Shown piece after piece: positions 49,133 through 61,049 of a DNA stretch of 64,000 nucleotides. A program made the position numbers and the translations under genes. Origin of the DNA: Liolophura sinensis (lineage: Eukaryota; Mollusca; Polyplacophora; Chitonida; Chitonidae); the NCBI RefSeq assembly GCF_032854445.1, contig NC_088295.1:15799385-15863384 (forward strand), given 5' to 3'. The notes under the pieces were generated by a model. The model worked only from the letters and a program-made list of their open reading frames with translations, ran no database searches and was not told where the DNA came from. Within the stretch, counting starts at the first letter, position 1. Each line of letters starts with the position of its first letter.

Positions 49133-52100
49133 TCAGAAATTCAACAATTCTTGTGGACACGGTACTTCTGTTAATGGATCCTGAATGACCTTTGCTGTAC
49201 AGAGGTCATCCACACTGAGACATCCTTCAGGAAGAGACACTACTCCAGCGTTGAGGCCAGTCCTGGTGAAAACAAGAAACATCTTCCAATTACCAGCCCT
49301 ATAGTCCAGATTGTGTAAAATTGTCTCAACAGATGTTCTATGCGACAACTTACGCCATTAAGAGGACCTATGTATATAGTGACAATCTCGGAACACGTTT
49401 AGTGTATCACTATAAAGGTATTACATGTACCTTCAAGTCTTGTAATCTAGATTGTCTGGATGACAAATATTTATTTATTTATTTATTTGATTTCATGGTG
49501 TTTTAGGCCGTACTCAAGAATATTTCACTTATCTATCGCAACCAGCAATAAGGTACCCGGAGAAAACCCATGACCATGCCCAGGTTGCTGACAAACCTTT
49601 CCGCGTGCGATCTAAGAGTAAATCAACATCGGTTCAACTTGAACTCACAGCGATTGCATTGGATGAAAGTTCTGGAGTCATTGTGCTGCGCTAGACGAGA
49701 AATTGCTGTTTATGGACTCTGATCTTTAAATGATTATTTCACAAAATTGTATTATCAACATACAAGAATCAGAATTTAGAACCCATGAAGCTATACAATT
49801 TTTACAACTTCTCTCCAAATTCCCTTTTGGATGGCTCTCATTTAGATACGTAAAGGATGTTTTTCCCTGTATGTGCATAGTCAATGAAATTTCAGTCGGT
49901 ATAAAGCTTCTTCTATATGTGTTCGTTTCCATAGGAAGACTACAAAACAGCGATGCTTAAAATTACATGATTGTAACACTACATTACATAAATTGTCGTG
50001 GATTTAAATGTTTTTTTCTGTGATATAATACTATGCGAAATTATTCACATTGAATAAGATCACTTCGTAACCTTTATCATTTCTGAACTCAAAAGCCAGA
50101 GACAATTTTCTGATGTTTTGCTGTCTCCTTTGTCTAAGTTACAACTTTGGCTTTTACTGCTCTTGTCACATTGAGTCATTCATTTATACGTCACGGCATA
50201 AAACACCAGTCAAATAAATAAATAAACAAATAAACAAATAAGAAAACAGGTTTATCGACATGCAAGTCAGATGGGAACACCTCAGTTTACAGTTTTGATC
50301 ACACTCTGTTGGAGGTTATCCAGGCAAATGAGTTTTTATTAGGCTTTCAAGTTGACACTAATTGTTTTCTACGGTTAATATATTCCCTGTACATTGCAGT
50401 GAAAACCCGAGAAAGTGTGTTCTTCTCACATTTGATACCGATGTGACCGGAAACCGGTGCTAGTACGAAGCTGAAAATTGATAGCTCAGCTACACTGCTC
50501 TTCATTTTAGTCCTCTTGCTTGTTTTGGCCAAACATATGTTTGAATAGTTGCTATATTCAGTGATACGTTATATCAACAATGAAAGATATCTTGTAGGTG
50601 GCTATAGCCGCCACCTGTCTTTTGCTACATGATCATAGATTAGTAAGCTGTAAGGGCAACCTGTGTACCAAAATAGCTGTGTTGATAAATTCAAGACTTT
50701 GTAGAACCTCTATAATTCTATATTCGGCTCCTTAAAGGTACACGCTATGTACATGCATATTGATGGATAGAAAGGATGTAAGCTTTTTATAAATGAAATA
50801 GTGCAAACTTCACCCAAGTCACTTAAGTTCTTATGTACGCCATTCACAAACCACACCCCATCTCAACCCAAACCCTCACCCCCACCGGCCCATGCACCCA
50901 TCACCTCACAATGCAGGAAGAAACCAGAGAGGGCGACGTAAACCATCATACATGGCCTTTCACAATGCAGGCACCTGACAAACCTGTTTGCTTAATCCAC
51001 AGCCGAACAGACGAGAGCTGGATTCGAGCTCACGACTTCCTAATTGGTAGTTACAAACAGAATCAAAACGTTTGGATGTTTAGAACAGATTAATATGTGT
51101 TGGCGACAAAATGAAACCCAGATCGGCTCATACCAAAGACTTTAAAAAAACGGTACTTGCTGCAGTCTCGCTTGGCGCTAAGTACTGAGAGGTTAGAGCA
51201 ACGAAACAGGTTTGCTGGCCCAATGTTAGTATAATGTGACTTTATGGGGTGTCATGTCAGGTGTCTTTGGCTGGACACTTCAGTGGAGGAAGCACAATGG
51301 TGGCATGGGCTCGCGCTCTTCGGTATATACGTACACACATGAAATGACACTTTGTCGCCATGTGACTGAAAATTGTTATGTACGACTAAAAATGCCTAGC
51401 TTAAATTCATCTAAATTTTATAAAAATAAATTTTCACTATATGTACACACCCGGATACTGTAAGTCGCCCGTTGTCGTCACATGTCACTCTTTCACAACG
51501 TTTCAGGTCCTCGAAGTTGGTCCCACTAGCTATTTTCATGCCTTGGTACTCACAATACGCCACCAACGAACCACCTACAGTAGGAAATTAGGAACAACTA
51601 TGGAACTATAAACTGCTGCATTTTCATGTTCGTCACATATATCTCCGTCACTAGTGTCGTACCAACATGGTCAAGTAAATGTCTTACTCTTCACTATAAT
51701 TCGATCATGGTTGTTTTAGGTTAGGAGTGAAGGTATTGAGCGATGGGACACTAAAAAAACACATTTTATAAGGATCCAAGGTTTGTATTTAATGTCGTAT
51801 ACAAGAATTGTTCTCTTAAGAAGAGTTTAAAATTCGGGGTCTCACGGGTCGCTTGCCGTCAGACAACCATGCAATATACGTGTACGGCAGCCACAGACAA
51901 GAGTATCTCAATAATAACTGGACATTTTATTACCAAAAGTCTTACGATAGTCAAACAGCGCCGCACCACTTCCCACCTTGTGTAACTGACTTCTTTCAAC
52001 CTCAACTGCAACAGTCATGGCAACTATACACGGTTACCCACTAAATACTTATCATACAGCCTCAAGACAGAGACAAGAAGAGTAACACCAGGGGTAACCT

Positions 52101-52906
52101 GTCGTGACAAATCTACGTTAATATGAAACGTTATACGATTTGTTTTGATATATCCATTGGTATATTGTTTGGTTCACAGTATTAATATGAAAATTGTTCA
52201 AGGATGTTAAAATGCCGTTCCTTATCGTATAACAGGGTTTTGTGGGACGGAGAACATAATAATTTGCGAGTTTCTGCAGCTGCTAAGGCGTAGTGGTATT
52301 GACGACCAGCCATGCACTAACCTAGTAAATAGACCTGGCTAGCGCAACCCCTACCACTGCATACGACTGGTCAGTTAACTCAGTTTTTTATTCTCTTCCA
52401 AAATTTCATTTGGTCTCTTTCCCAAAAAGCGCTTTTTTCTTTCAATTTTTTATCATCATGTCAGTTTTACGGTTTTAGTTTGTCAGTTTTAGTTTTCAAA
52501 TACATGTGTACGGTTGGTCAAGATTACTGAAGGAGGATACCGTCTGAAGCCGCAGATCATAAATGTAGGTCTAACTGTCAGAAGTCCTGACATAAAGTCG
52601 CGGCTGATCCAGTCAGGTTGTCAAACATAATGATGTAATTAGTATACCCATGTTTACATAACATATAGAGACCTAACTTCATGAAACAGAAACGTGTGCT
52701 TAAAATACCCATCTGTTGCTTCTCTTTAAGAAACGTTTATACAGTGCTAATGCTGAAAGTTCAAAAGTAAATTTACATTAAACAGAATTTCGGTAAAAAA
52801 TCTAACCTGCTCCTTGCATATACTTTGGTTCGGCTGTGTAGGTGTAGGTATGTACAAGACTTGGTATCAAGCACATGAGAGCACAGAGAGCGATCATTGA
52901 CGCCAT
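49133..52906 (-). CDS. C2: close paralogue of C1, secreted six-cysteine protein
   Basis: Exons 52807-52906, 51451-51574 and 49133-49262 (TGA at 49133-49135) have the same lengths (100, 124 and 130 nt) and phases as C1, giving 117 residues. The signal peptide is MASMIALCALMCLIPSLVHT. The six-Cys pattern C-x18-C-x3-C-x23-C-x6-C-x13-C, the GTGLNAGVV block and KVIQDP are kept. The reading frame is intact and most differences from C1 are conservative (VPYCEY to VAYCEY, DPLGEI to DPLTEV), so it is probably functional. Intron 1 has expanded with a SINE B copy in or beside it. It is divergent from the exon-1 remnant of D at 53,516. Confidence 0.87.
49466..49700 (-). mobile_element. SINE A, near full length
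   Basis: TTTATTTATTTATTTGATTT tail, GTACTCAAGAATATTTCACT, AACCCATGACCATGCCCAGG and TTGAACTCACAGCGATTGCA (B box on the minus strand). It lies just downstream of C2 exon 3, upstream of its intron 2 sequence. Confidence 0.85.
50176..50245 (+). mobile_element. SINE A, 3' end fragment
   Basis: ACGGCATAAAACACCAGTCA followed by an AAATA/AAACA-type tail; nothing of the head remains. Confidence 0.7.
51150..51400 (+). mobile_element. SINE B copy in C2 intron 2
   Basis: TGCAGTCTCGCTTGGCG, ACTGAGAGGTTAGAGCAACG, GTCATGTCAGGTGTCTTTGG and TCGCCATGTGACTGAAAATT align with the 61,600 copy. Confidence 0.7.
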
Positions 52907-53515
52907 GGTGTCCGTATTTCCTCTTACTGACGGTTTGTTTGGTGTACTAGGTAAGATCTTCGCCCCTACCTGACCCGTGGGACACATAAAACCCACTATA
53001 TCATTCACATTAAAATCAGTCAAAGGCTTAATGGAATGTTTACAAGGAAACTCTGGTTGATTCTGATAATGCATTGACTATCACCAGTAGACCAAGACAG
53101 AACCACTGTGACATGAATTCAATATGATACTACCGAATGGTAAGTTACTCTGCCAATTATTTACAACCAGATTAGCGTTAAGTCTTTTCTTAAATTTTCA
53201 TTGGAAGTCTGTTCTCTATTCTGTGTTGTGTGCTACTTAAACCCAGGCCGAGAAAGTATGTTTTTGGGTTTGTATAAAATAACTTTGGTTTCTTTGTGCA
53301 ATGCCATACGAGACATTTTCCATTCAAGAGGAATAAACCTGACTTGACAATTGACGCACATTAGTCTTTATACCAATGCATTTAACCGCTCCTTACTTCA
53401 ACTTCACAAATATATCAATAGCTGAGCCTATCAATCTTCTCTCAAGTGTTGAGAGTGTATGACATTACTGCCTCGTGCACATCAGGCCAAAGTCTGAGAC
53501 ATCCTCACACCCGCC

Positions 53516-53596
53516 ATGGCTAAGCTAGTGTTGATATCACTGCTTGGTGGCCTGTGTCCACGGAGCATGCTTCAGGGACTAGTATCTTACTTTTGA
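53516..53596 (+). pseudogene. Exon-1 remnant of gene D
   Basis: ATGGCTAAGCTAGTGTTGAT followed by ATCACTGCTTGGTGGCC matches the D start and its CCGCC context. About 11 bp of the signal-peptide codons are deleted, which shifts the frame; the exon donor is also lost. The upstream spacer to C2 matches the C1-D spacer, with a 43-bp deletion. Confidence 0.87.
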
Positions 53597-53618
53597 CATA
53601 TAGTTCGTATGCACCCCT

Positions 53619-53862
53619 TCCCGTGGCCGAGTTGTTAGAGCGCTAGCGCATCACTGCAACACCCGGACCTTTCACTAAGGCATTTGCTATGAGCTCAAGT
53701 CCAGCCTATGCTTTCCGGTAGACTGTGGGAAGATCTGCCTGTGACCCCTAGAGCGGACCATCGTGGGTTTCCCTGCACAATAATGCCGCCGTCGCATAAG
53801 TGAAATATTCTTGGGTGCAGAGTAAACTTCCAATCAAATCAATCAAAAGAAAAACAAATAAA
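53619..53862 (+). mobile_element. SINE A copy
   Basis: CCGTGGCCGAGTTGTTAGAG, CGCTAGCGCATCACTGCAAC, GCTATGAGCTCAAGTCCAGC and GCATAAGTGAAATATTCTTG; inserted just after the D exon-1 remnant. Confidence 0.85.
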
Positions 53863-54183
53863 GATGAAGATGCTTTGTCAGGAAATAGTTTGCTCCTTTG
53901 TACCCATTGTTGCAGGGGAAGCTTGACTATGACGACACAAAGTACACTTTTCATAATTTAAATAATCAGCCACCATTCTTTTAAACCTGACGCTGACGAT
54001 GAGATAAGAAAACCAACTTCTTTGTCTATCATTGTGTATTGTTTATCAATGTATGTTGAGCGTACACAACTCTCACCGTATACCTGAATCAATGACACCA
54101 CCTGTATGTTCTTTTTCTGCAGCTTACTCAACGTCCGAACTTACTTCATATTACACACAGGAACAGACGTGTCTCACTGCACC

Positions 54184-54335
54184 GCATTGGTGGCCTAGTG
54201 GTAGAGCGCACTGAGAGGATAGAGCAAGGAAACAGGAATGGTTGACCCAGTGTCAGTATATTGTGACTGGGCGGGGGGCCATGTCTATTGTCTTCGGCAT
54301 GATACTGGCGGTAACACTTTGGTGGTATAGACATA
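54184..54335 (+). mobile_element. SINE B copy, partial
   Basis: The tRNA-like head TTGGTGGCCTAGTGGTAGAG, GAGAGGATAGAGCAAGGAAA, GTCAGTATATTGTGACTGGG and GTCTTCGGCATGATACTGG. Its 3' side runs into the AT hairpin. Confidence 0.65.
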
Positions 54336-54363
54336 AGGCATAAGACTCTAATTACCCTTTCAG

Positions 54364-54449
<86 letters not shown>

Positions 54450-54480
54450 CTGAAAGGGTGATCAGAGTCTTATGCCTTAT
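54332..54480. repeat. (AT)n flanked by 37-bp inverted arms
   Basis: ATAAGGCATAAGACTCTAAT then TACCCTTTCAGCTTTTA (54332-54368) is repeated in inverse orientation after about 38 AT dinucleotides (54444-54480) with two mismatches. The whole block can fold into one hairpin or cruciform. Confidence 0.92.
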
Positions 54481-54859
54481 AGGTAACACTTTTAAAGTGA
54501 CACGGTGAACACATTTTAATCAAATACTGAACCTATAGCTCAGCAAATCATTGCAGGAAGTTATTTTCCCATGAATTGTATACCAACTCCATGTACTGAA
54601 ACAATGTTTTTTCTTTACACAGCTGCATTCTTGGGAATTTCTATACGGTTAGTTTCCTATTTTTTTTTAATCAGTAGACTACTAGATACCAGTTTTATTC
54701 GCTTTCAACCTATTGGCAACCTGCGATGTGTGTGACGCCGAAATGTTCTAAAAGCAACTTAACTTTATTTGTAAATATGCCTATTCGTGTATTACCGTGG
54801 TTCCAACCACGTTGTCTGTTTTTGTACAGTCGCAAAATTCCTTGCATTTGGATTTGGTA

Positions 54860-55160
54860 CACGCTGTGCTAACGAATATTTCACAAAGGTGACGTAGGTG
54901 AGATGTTTATGGGATTTTTGCTGTTGTTGCTTGACCTATAAAAATAGTTTTCCAAAAGACGGCTTGTCAGCAATCACACATTTCCGATCAGTTTAATTAG
55001 TCTTATATATGCACACTCACCCACGCACATCCAGCCAATGGTCATAACAGTGGAACTCGTAACACGTGTCAAGGCTCGTCACGTAACCCCCTCACAGATA
55101 TGTTCAGGTTGAAGTCATTGATGTAGCCGTTCTGGGGGACATTTCCTTATGCTGTCGAGC
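54860..55160 (-). pseudogene. Inverted exon-2 remnant of gene D with flanking intron
   Basis: On the minus strand the exon at 55,021-55,151 keeps the acceptor CAG, GACTTCAACCTGAACATATC, GAGCCTTGACACGTGTTACG and the donor GTGAGT, but indels break the frame. The following intron sequence (ATCGGAAATGTGTGATTGCT ... CATCTCACCTACGTCACC on the opposite strand) also matches D intron 2 at 38,810-38,940. Confidence 0.88.
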
Positions 55161-55242
55161 AGAACATAAGAATGAATGCTTGGGTTTATATGTCGTGCTG
55201 TACTTCACAATTTTTAGTCATACGACGAGGGGGAGTATTTAA

Positions 55243-55266
55243 GTATATATATATATATATATATAT
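55243..55266. repeat. (TA)n microsatellite at the end of a SINE
   Basis: About 12 TA dinucleotides directly before an inverted SINE A tail. Confidence 0.9.
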
Positions 55267-55271
55267 AAATA

Positions 55272-55421
55272 TATATTTATTTTTATATATGTTTTACGCC
55301 GTACTCAAGAATATTTCACTTATACGAGCTGGACTTGAACTCACAGCGACCGCATTGGTGAGAGGCTGCTGGGTCATTACGCTGCGCTAGCGCGCTAACC
55401 AAAGGAGCCACGGAGGCCCTC
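55272..55421 (-). mobile_element. SINE A, internally deleted
   Basis: GTACTCAAGAATATTTCACT, TATACGAGCTGGACTTGAAC, CAGCGACCGCATTGGTGAGA and TGCGCTAGCGCGCTAACC. The middle module is missing; the head is well preserved. Confidence 0.85.
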
Positions 55422-56539
55422 TCCTTGTCATGAAGGATCTCCCTGGAAAAGGTTTGTAATTCTCAAGGAAACCCGAGTGTTCGATATAAACAACCGACCT
55501 TTGGTAAGTTCATGACGACCTTCACGACTTGTGACATTCAAATACATGTACTGTGTATGTACACCATCACATACTCCTTTCAGCGCATGCTCAGCTCTGT
55601 AAACGAAGTGCCACAACTAGCAAATTGTGTACAGAGATGTTGAATCATGCCTAAGTACCTGGGTCAACTGTTATGGGGCAGGCAATGTTAGAATGAATAA
55701 AAACTTTGTTACTGTCAATACTTGAAAAGTATGTATTCTCTTTATCTAAAGTAAATACATAACATTCCAACGGTCACCTAAAGTTATTTTCGGACGAATG
55801 ATCATTCCGTCGGAGCAAGGACATGGACACAGACCCCTTCTGATTGTAGGCCTAATTCTGTGTATTTTAGGGCGTAAAGTCTTTTTTTTGCTGCCAGCCT
55901 GTCGTTTTTGGTGTACAGTTGCAGGCTTGGTATCAAAATGCTGGAAACTGTTTAAGCCTTGGGCAGGTATGAGTTTTACTGATGAAAGTTTGAAATTCTG
56001 GGCGAGAGGACACAAGGAGATAGGTGGTGATGAGGCTGTGAGTGACGTCCCCTTGGCGTTGCTAGGCTCCCCTCTCAACTGCCGGCATAGAAAGGTCCAG
56101 ATTTTGACGGTCAAACTATGTCAAGATTTTAATGGCTTCTTTCTCACAGGCTGGGGCAGGTATGCACCAAAGCTTATTGGCCACGGAATGTTTGGTATCT
56201 GAGCTTCAGCGCTAAACTTTAACATTGTCGCTTATGGAAAATTAATGGGGATCTGTGGCCACATGCATCTTGTGAGTCCCATTTGCTTGTCGGAGTTCTT
56301 GCCCTTGCTTTATGTATTTGACGACTGGACTTGGGCACACCTACAGACGAGTGTAGCGTCCTTCCATACATACGGATACGAAAGAAAATGTTTTAAAAAG
56401 TCAATTGTAAGGACAGTTTGCATACATACAAGTCCAGATTTTAAGCGAAATAGACATATATAAACAATGAATAGTCTTTAAGGCATGTGTAATTACTTCA
56501 GATATTGCATATGACTGAACTACTTTTAGCTGGACCAAT

Positions 56540-56670
56540 GCTAGTTCAAACGGATGAAGCGCAAGCTCTTTGTGTCGTTCCTGTATGTAGTCGGACGTTC
56601 GAATCCAGATCTCGCTACTTTATTCCCCCGCAGTTACCTGACGAAGGGCGACGTTTTATTACGGACAATT
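56540..56670 (+). mobile_element. tRNA-like SINE C, short copy
   Basis: TTTGTGTCGTTCCTGTATGT and GTTCGAATCCAGATCTCGCT (B-box-like) match 60,768-60,895. A third, short tRNA-related family. Confidence 0.5.
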
Positions 56671-57200
56671 CTATTTTCTCACCCAACAAACCTCACCAAA
56701 ATTCAAGCGTAATCCAATAATAAATAAAGGACCCGGTATGATAAGGCGGGAATTGGTCCCAGTGCACGAAACTGTGCACTGTGCGAAACTGACTAGCTGT
56801 AATCGACAGCTGTTGACACAATCGTACTGCTGCTTCTGTTTTCTGTTGTGTTTTACTTTTTTTCTGTCATATGACAAGCATGCGACTTATAAAGCTTCCA
56901 ACATGCACTGAAGCGACGTATAGGTCATAAAATCGAAAAATGGTAGCCTGCTCCAGTCACACTGAAATATTTTTTTCTTTTCTTTGCATTAGACACTGTA
57001 GAGTGGGGAAAATCACTGCACCACAAATGTAACTTTCTGAAAAACTCTTGAGCATACAGCTATGCACCAATCAATTAAACACTTTTATACCAAATATTCA
57101 GCCTTATAGTTCCGCTGCGAATAACATGTTAATATCAGTGATACATGTAGCTAGAGGACCGCATCTGCACTCAACCAGGATTCACGTATGACTATTGTAG

Positions 57201-58130
57201 CTACACGTTACGTAATACCATAGTTAAACAATTATCCATTCTAATACACTTATTTAATGCAAGACAAACTTTTGAAAATATATTCAAATTGTTGTTGTCA
57301 TTTATATTAACATAGGGATTAATGCTGAAAAATCGTTCGAAGAGCAGAACTTGCCGGTGTGTAAAATACAGGTGCGCCATTTTTACTCCTTCCTCTACCA
57401 TAGCCTTAAAGAGAGAAACAACGTTACTGTGTTTTCCGTGGCACATCAGCATAGTACGTCGTTTGTATATGGCAAGCCTTGCGAGACTGCATACAGTGTT
57501 TCTATAAAAAACAGTTAACATTGTCTGTCTTATAAGCTAGTCCAAACATAAGACGTGCTCGAAAATCTGAATCATTCACAGTCATGACAGGTGCAGACTT
57601 AAATAACCCCCTTAGCATTAACCCAGATACTCATGTACTGGTTCCAGGTCTTCACATCTGAAAAATAGTTGAACTATGTCTTTAAGTTCTTCCAAGCATT
57701 TTTCACACAAGTCTGTATCAGCTATGCCACCTTTCACTAGTCTCTTTTTTCAATTTAAAGTTCAAATCTATGGAATTCTCTGGATTGTAACCCATTTCCA
57801 ACATTTTGTGCTGTCCATTTTCGGAAACAGTGACATCCATTACCCCATCGAAGCTGGGGCCCGGGGAATCTTTTCCCTCACAGTTCTATAGAGGGCGCGT
57901 CTTGAAGGAGCTGATAAGCGCTACTTTACCTTCACAATATACTCTGGGCTCGGCGGAGGCTATTTTACTACCTTCATTTTTATCAAGAATCGCTAAGCAT
58001 TCTTTTGGTACAAAGGATTTGATAATTTCATACAACAATTCCATGCGTTTTATATCCGCTTCCGGGAAAACATCGGTGACAATCTCAGTTGCACCCTTAG
58101 TTCACTGTACTATGAAGGATACCTGACAGA
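57201..58130 (-). pseudogene. Decayed protein-coding sequence of unknown family
   Basis: From about 58,100 downward the minus strand reads TDVFPEADIKRMELLYEIIK, then SFVPKECLAILDKNEGSK and SSFKTRPL, a TAG near 57,888, and then in the same frame SFDGVMDVTVSENGQHKM and SIDLNFKLKKE. A frameshift near 57,725 leads to ADTDLCEKCLEELKDIVQLF and FFRCEDLEPVHEYLG. A further segment (57,290-57,490, KAMVEEGVKMAHLYFTHRQV) may be its C-terminal part. The segments look truly protein-derived but are broken by one stop and at least one shift. I do not recognise the family, and no splice sites were found that would rescue it. Confidence 0.5.
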
Positions 58131-58779
58131 TTATGGAAATACGGACTTCGACCAGCCAAAATATAACAAAACTGATCACTTTATACAGTTTTTTAACATA
58201 TGAAGACAAACGCTAATCAGAACGAAACTTTAACAGCACGTACAAATACACACATGACGGTTTCAGTGAAGATATTTTTCTGGTTAACGTTGATCTTAAT
58301 GCTGTAAATTAAAGGCACAGTGTCTCGTTTGAGCGAAAAATTCGCGTTTTTGATCGAGAGTGCATTTTTTCGGCGGATTATTACTATAAGCAACCATCTC
58401 TTTTATGGCCATATAACTTTTATAGGTGATTCGACCAAGTTTTGTACTTCTGATATGGAAATTTATTGAACTGTGCTGACGTTTTGAAATTTGCACTCTC
58501 TTATCGTACCTCTCTGGATCCCCGCCTTATCGTATGAGAGCCTTTTACCGTAATTTGAGGAGAGCGATGCATTCAGACCAGTCGCATGGCTCAAAATTCC
58601 GTGATGAGATTATAAAACAAGAGGGCAGAAATCTTGACACGAACCTGTGACCTTATAGCCCTCGTTATTGTTTGAAACTATAACAAATAAAGAGATATCA
58701 GTCCAAATTCGAAGTATAGGTTGTACTAATATTTCCCGTTTAATGTCACCAACTGCATGCAAAAGGCACTTGCCTTAAT

Positions 58780-58929
58780 ATTTATTTATTTGATGTTATT
58801 TTGTGCTTTACACCGTACTCAAGAATATTTCACGACGGCGGCCAGCATTGTGGTGGGAGGAAACCGGGCAGAGCCCTGGGAAACCCACGACCATCCGCAA
58901 GTTGTTGCCAGACCTTCCCACTTACGGCC
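58780..58929 (-). mobile_element. SINE A, 3' half
   Basis: ATTTATTTATTTGATG tail, GTACTCAAGAATATTTCACG, CGGCGGCCAGCATTGTGG and GGGCAGAGCCCTGGGAAACC. Confidence 0.85.
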
Positions 58930-59539
58930 GCTTGTCTTGATAATACGTTTCTTGTGCTCCTACAGAACGAATCCATTAAACGGAATTTTCTGCAATTTAT
59001 GTAATAACTTTATTTAATAAATTGGTCTTCGCGGTATACCACATAGTTATACACTTAATATAGTTGTAAATGTTATCTTACTTATATACAAGACCGCGAC
59101 AATGTATGCAGGCTTGACCAGACCATTGAGCCCTGTGGAAAACAATGTCGTCTCGTAGCGCTTAATAACGCTGGGGTATTATTTTATTCAAATAAATCAA
59201 AGCGAAATAGTTAGAACAGGACGTCATTACTCTAGGTCATCTTATTCTAATTTTGAAATAGTTATGACGGAATATTCTTTCCAAATATCTTTTAAATCAA
59301 ATCATATCAGTGCAATTCTTGTGAAGTTATCGAATTCGGCTTAATTAATATGTTTTCTTTTCTTGGATTGTTTTTTAACGCCATATTAAAAAAAAATTGC
59401 CCTCGTACGATGGCAGTCAGCGTTGGAACAGCGAGTCCAGAGTAAACCATCGACCTTTAGCGAGATTTCAACGAACCTTCCCATGCATGTGTGATGTACT
59501 AACATGCGTCGAAGTCCGAAAATCTGAGATCAAACCCGG

Positions 59540-59752
59540 GGCGGACTTAACAAAGACTTTAAAAATGGTACTTATTACTGCAACGTTTTGCTCTCAGCAG
59601 TGTAATGTGATCTGGCTGGGGCGTCATGTCTGGTGTCTTCAGCACGATACTTTTGTGGTGGCAGCACTTAGGCAGCAGGGACTCACCCTGCCACAAGAAG
59701 ACACAGTATATGCACACGCGTCTGTGGCGATGTACATTCATATGTAGGCCTA
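59540..59752 (+). mobile_element. SINE B copy
   Basis: GGCTGGGGCGTCATGTCTGG, TGTCTTCAGCACGATACTT, CACCCTGCCACAAGAAGACA and ATATGCACACGCGTCTGTGG. Confidence 0.75.
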
Positions 59753-60311
59753 CATACACGCATTAATACTATTGATAGTTGAAAAATATGCCTTTTCTTT
59801 ATCAAATACAATATGATTCCAAAGGATACCTAAAGGAATTTGATTGGCTCATCATATGTCCGAGAAATTCTTGGGTCCATTTGCTTGAAAGAGTTCTTCC
59901 CCTTGTATTACTCAACAACTGGACTTATCGGTGTACACTTACAGGTTACACGAGCGCCTTGATTGTCCTTACATTTATGCAGTAAATTAGTCATCCTCAA
60001 CCTCAAAAATATACATCCCCTAACTCTTGCATGGTACCATGCCATACCACCATCTCGAGGAGGGGGAGAATCACTGGGGTAAAGAGTTTTCAGTTCTATC
60101 CAAAAGAGACAAACTTCTGATATATTTTAAATAAGTGCAAAATAACTGTGCACAAATTTATGATGTATCATTAGCCTAAAATGTCTGTATTTGTCCAATC
60201 AGTGTTCCTTCAGTTTAGTGCGGAGGCAAATCTTGGATCCATTTACCCGAATTTCGCATGTGTAACGTACAGTATAGCGTGTAGCTCCCTCCCATACATT
60301 TAAATCATTTC

Positions 60312-60578
60312 ATTGATTTGTGTTTTAGGCCGTACTTAAAAATATTTCATTTATACGACGGGAGAAAACCCGGCAGAGCTCTTGGGAAACCCATGACCAA
60401 CCGCAGCTTGCTGGCAGACCTTCCCACATACGACCTGAGAGGAATCCAGCATGAACTGGACTTGAACGCACAGCAATCGCATTGGTGAATGGCTCCTGGG
60501 TCATTATGCTCACGTATTATGCACATTATGCTCATTATGGACACTAGCACTCTTAGCACTAGGCCACGGATGTCCCTC
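60312..60578 (-). mobile_element. SINE A, near full length
   Basis: GTACTTAAAAATATTTCATT, GGCAGAGCTCTTGGGAAACC, TTGAACGCACAGCAATCGCA and CACGGATGTCC; a short local duplication (TTATGCTCACGTATTATGCA) lies in the head. Confidence 0.85.
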
Positions 60579-60767
60579 CCATATATTTAAATGTGAAAAA
60601 AAAATTTAAAAATACAAATATAATGAAAATTATCAACATGATTTAAATGTAAAGGTTAAGCGAAATAATTTTATGAATGCTACGTAGTATGCAGTTTAGG
60701 CCCATGTGTACGATTATTTCAGTTATTCAGTTATTTGCTTGACAACTTAAGAATTTTGGCTCGGTCA

Positions 60768-60895
60768 TTTCTGGCTTAGATGGATAGAGCGCTGACCCAT
60801 TGTGTCGTTCCTACTCTTTTGTATCCACGTGTTCGAATCCAGATCTCGCTGTTTCGGACACGGTAGTTACGGCAGTAAGAGCGCGCATACTGCCC
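60768..60895 (+). mobile_element. tRNA-like SINE C, longer copy
   Basis: TCTGGCTTAGATGGATAGAG (A-box-like) and GTTCGAATCCAGATCTCGCT (B-box-like), spaced as in a tRNA-derived head. Confidence 0.55.
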
Positions 60896-61049
60896 CATGA
60901 GTGCTGTTGTTAGAAGTGTGAATGACAGCAGAATAAATCTGTACTATATGTCCAGATTGAACCGAGACCTTGTGTATCAGAGGATGGGAGTGGCTCATTG
61001 CGGGAGTAGCCCACATGACTGCTGATCCACTCGCATTGTTTACCTGTCC

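Noticed and set aside
55746-56202. Overlapping 122- and 134-codon frames on opposite strands
   Set aside because: Both are open over the same DNA with no recognised domain, splice context or signal; probably part of an unidentified repeat.
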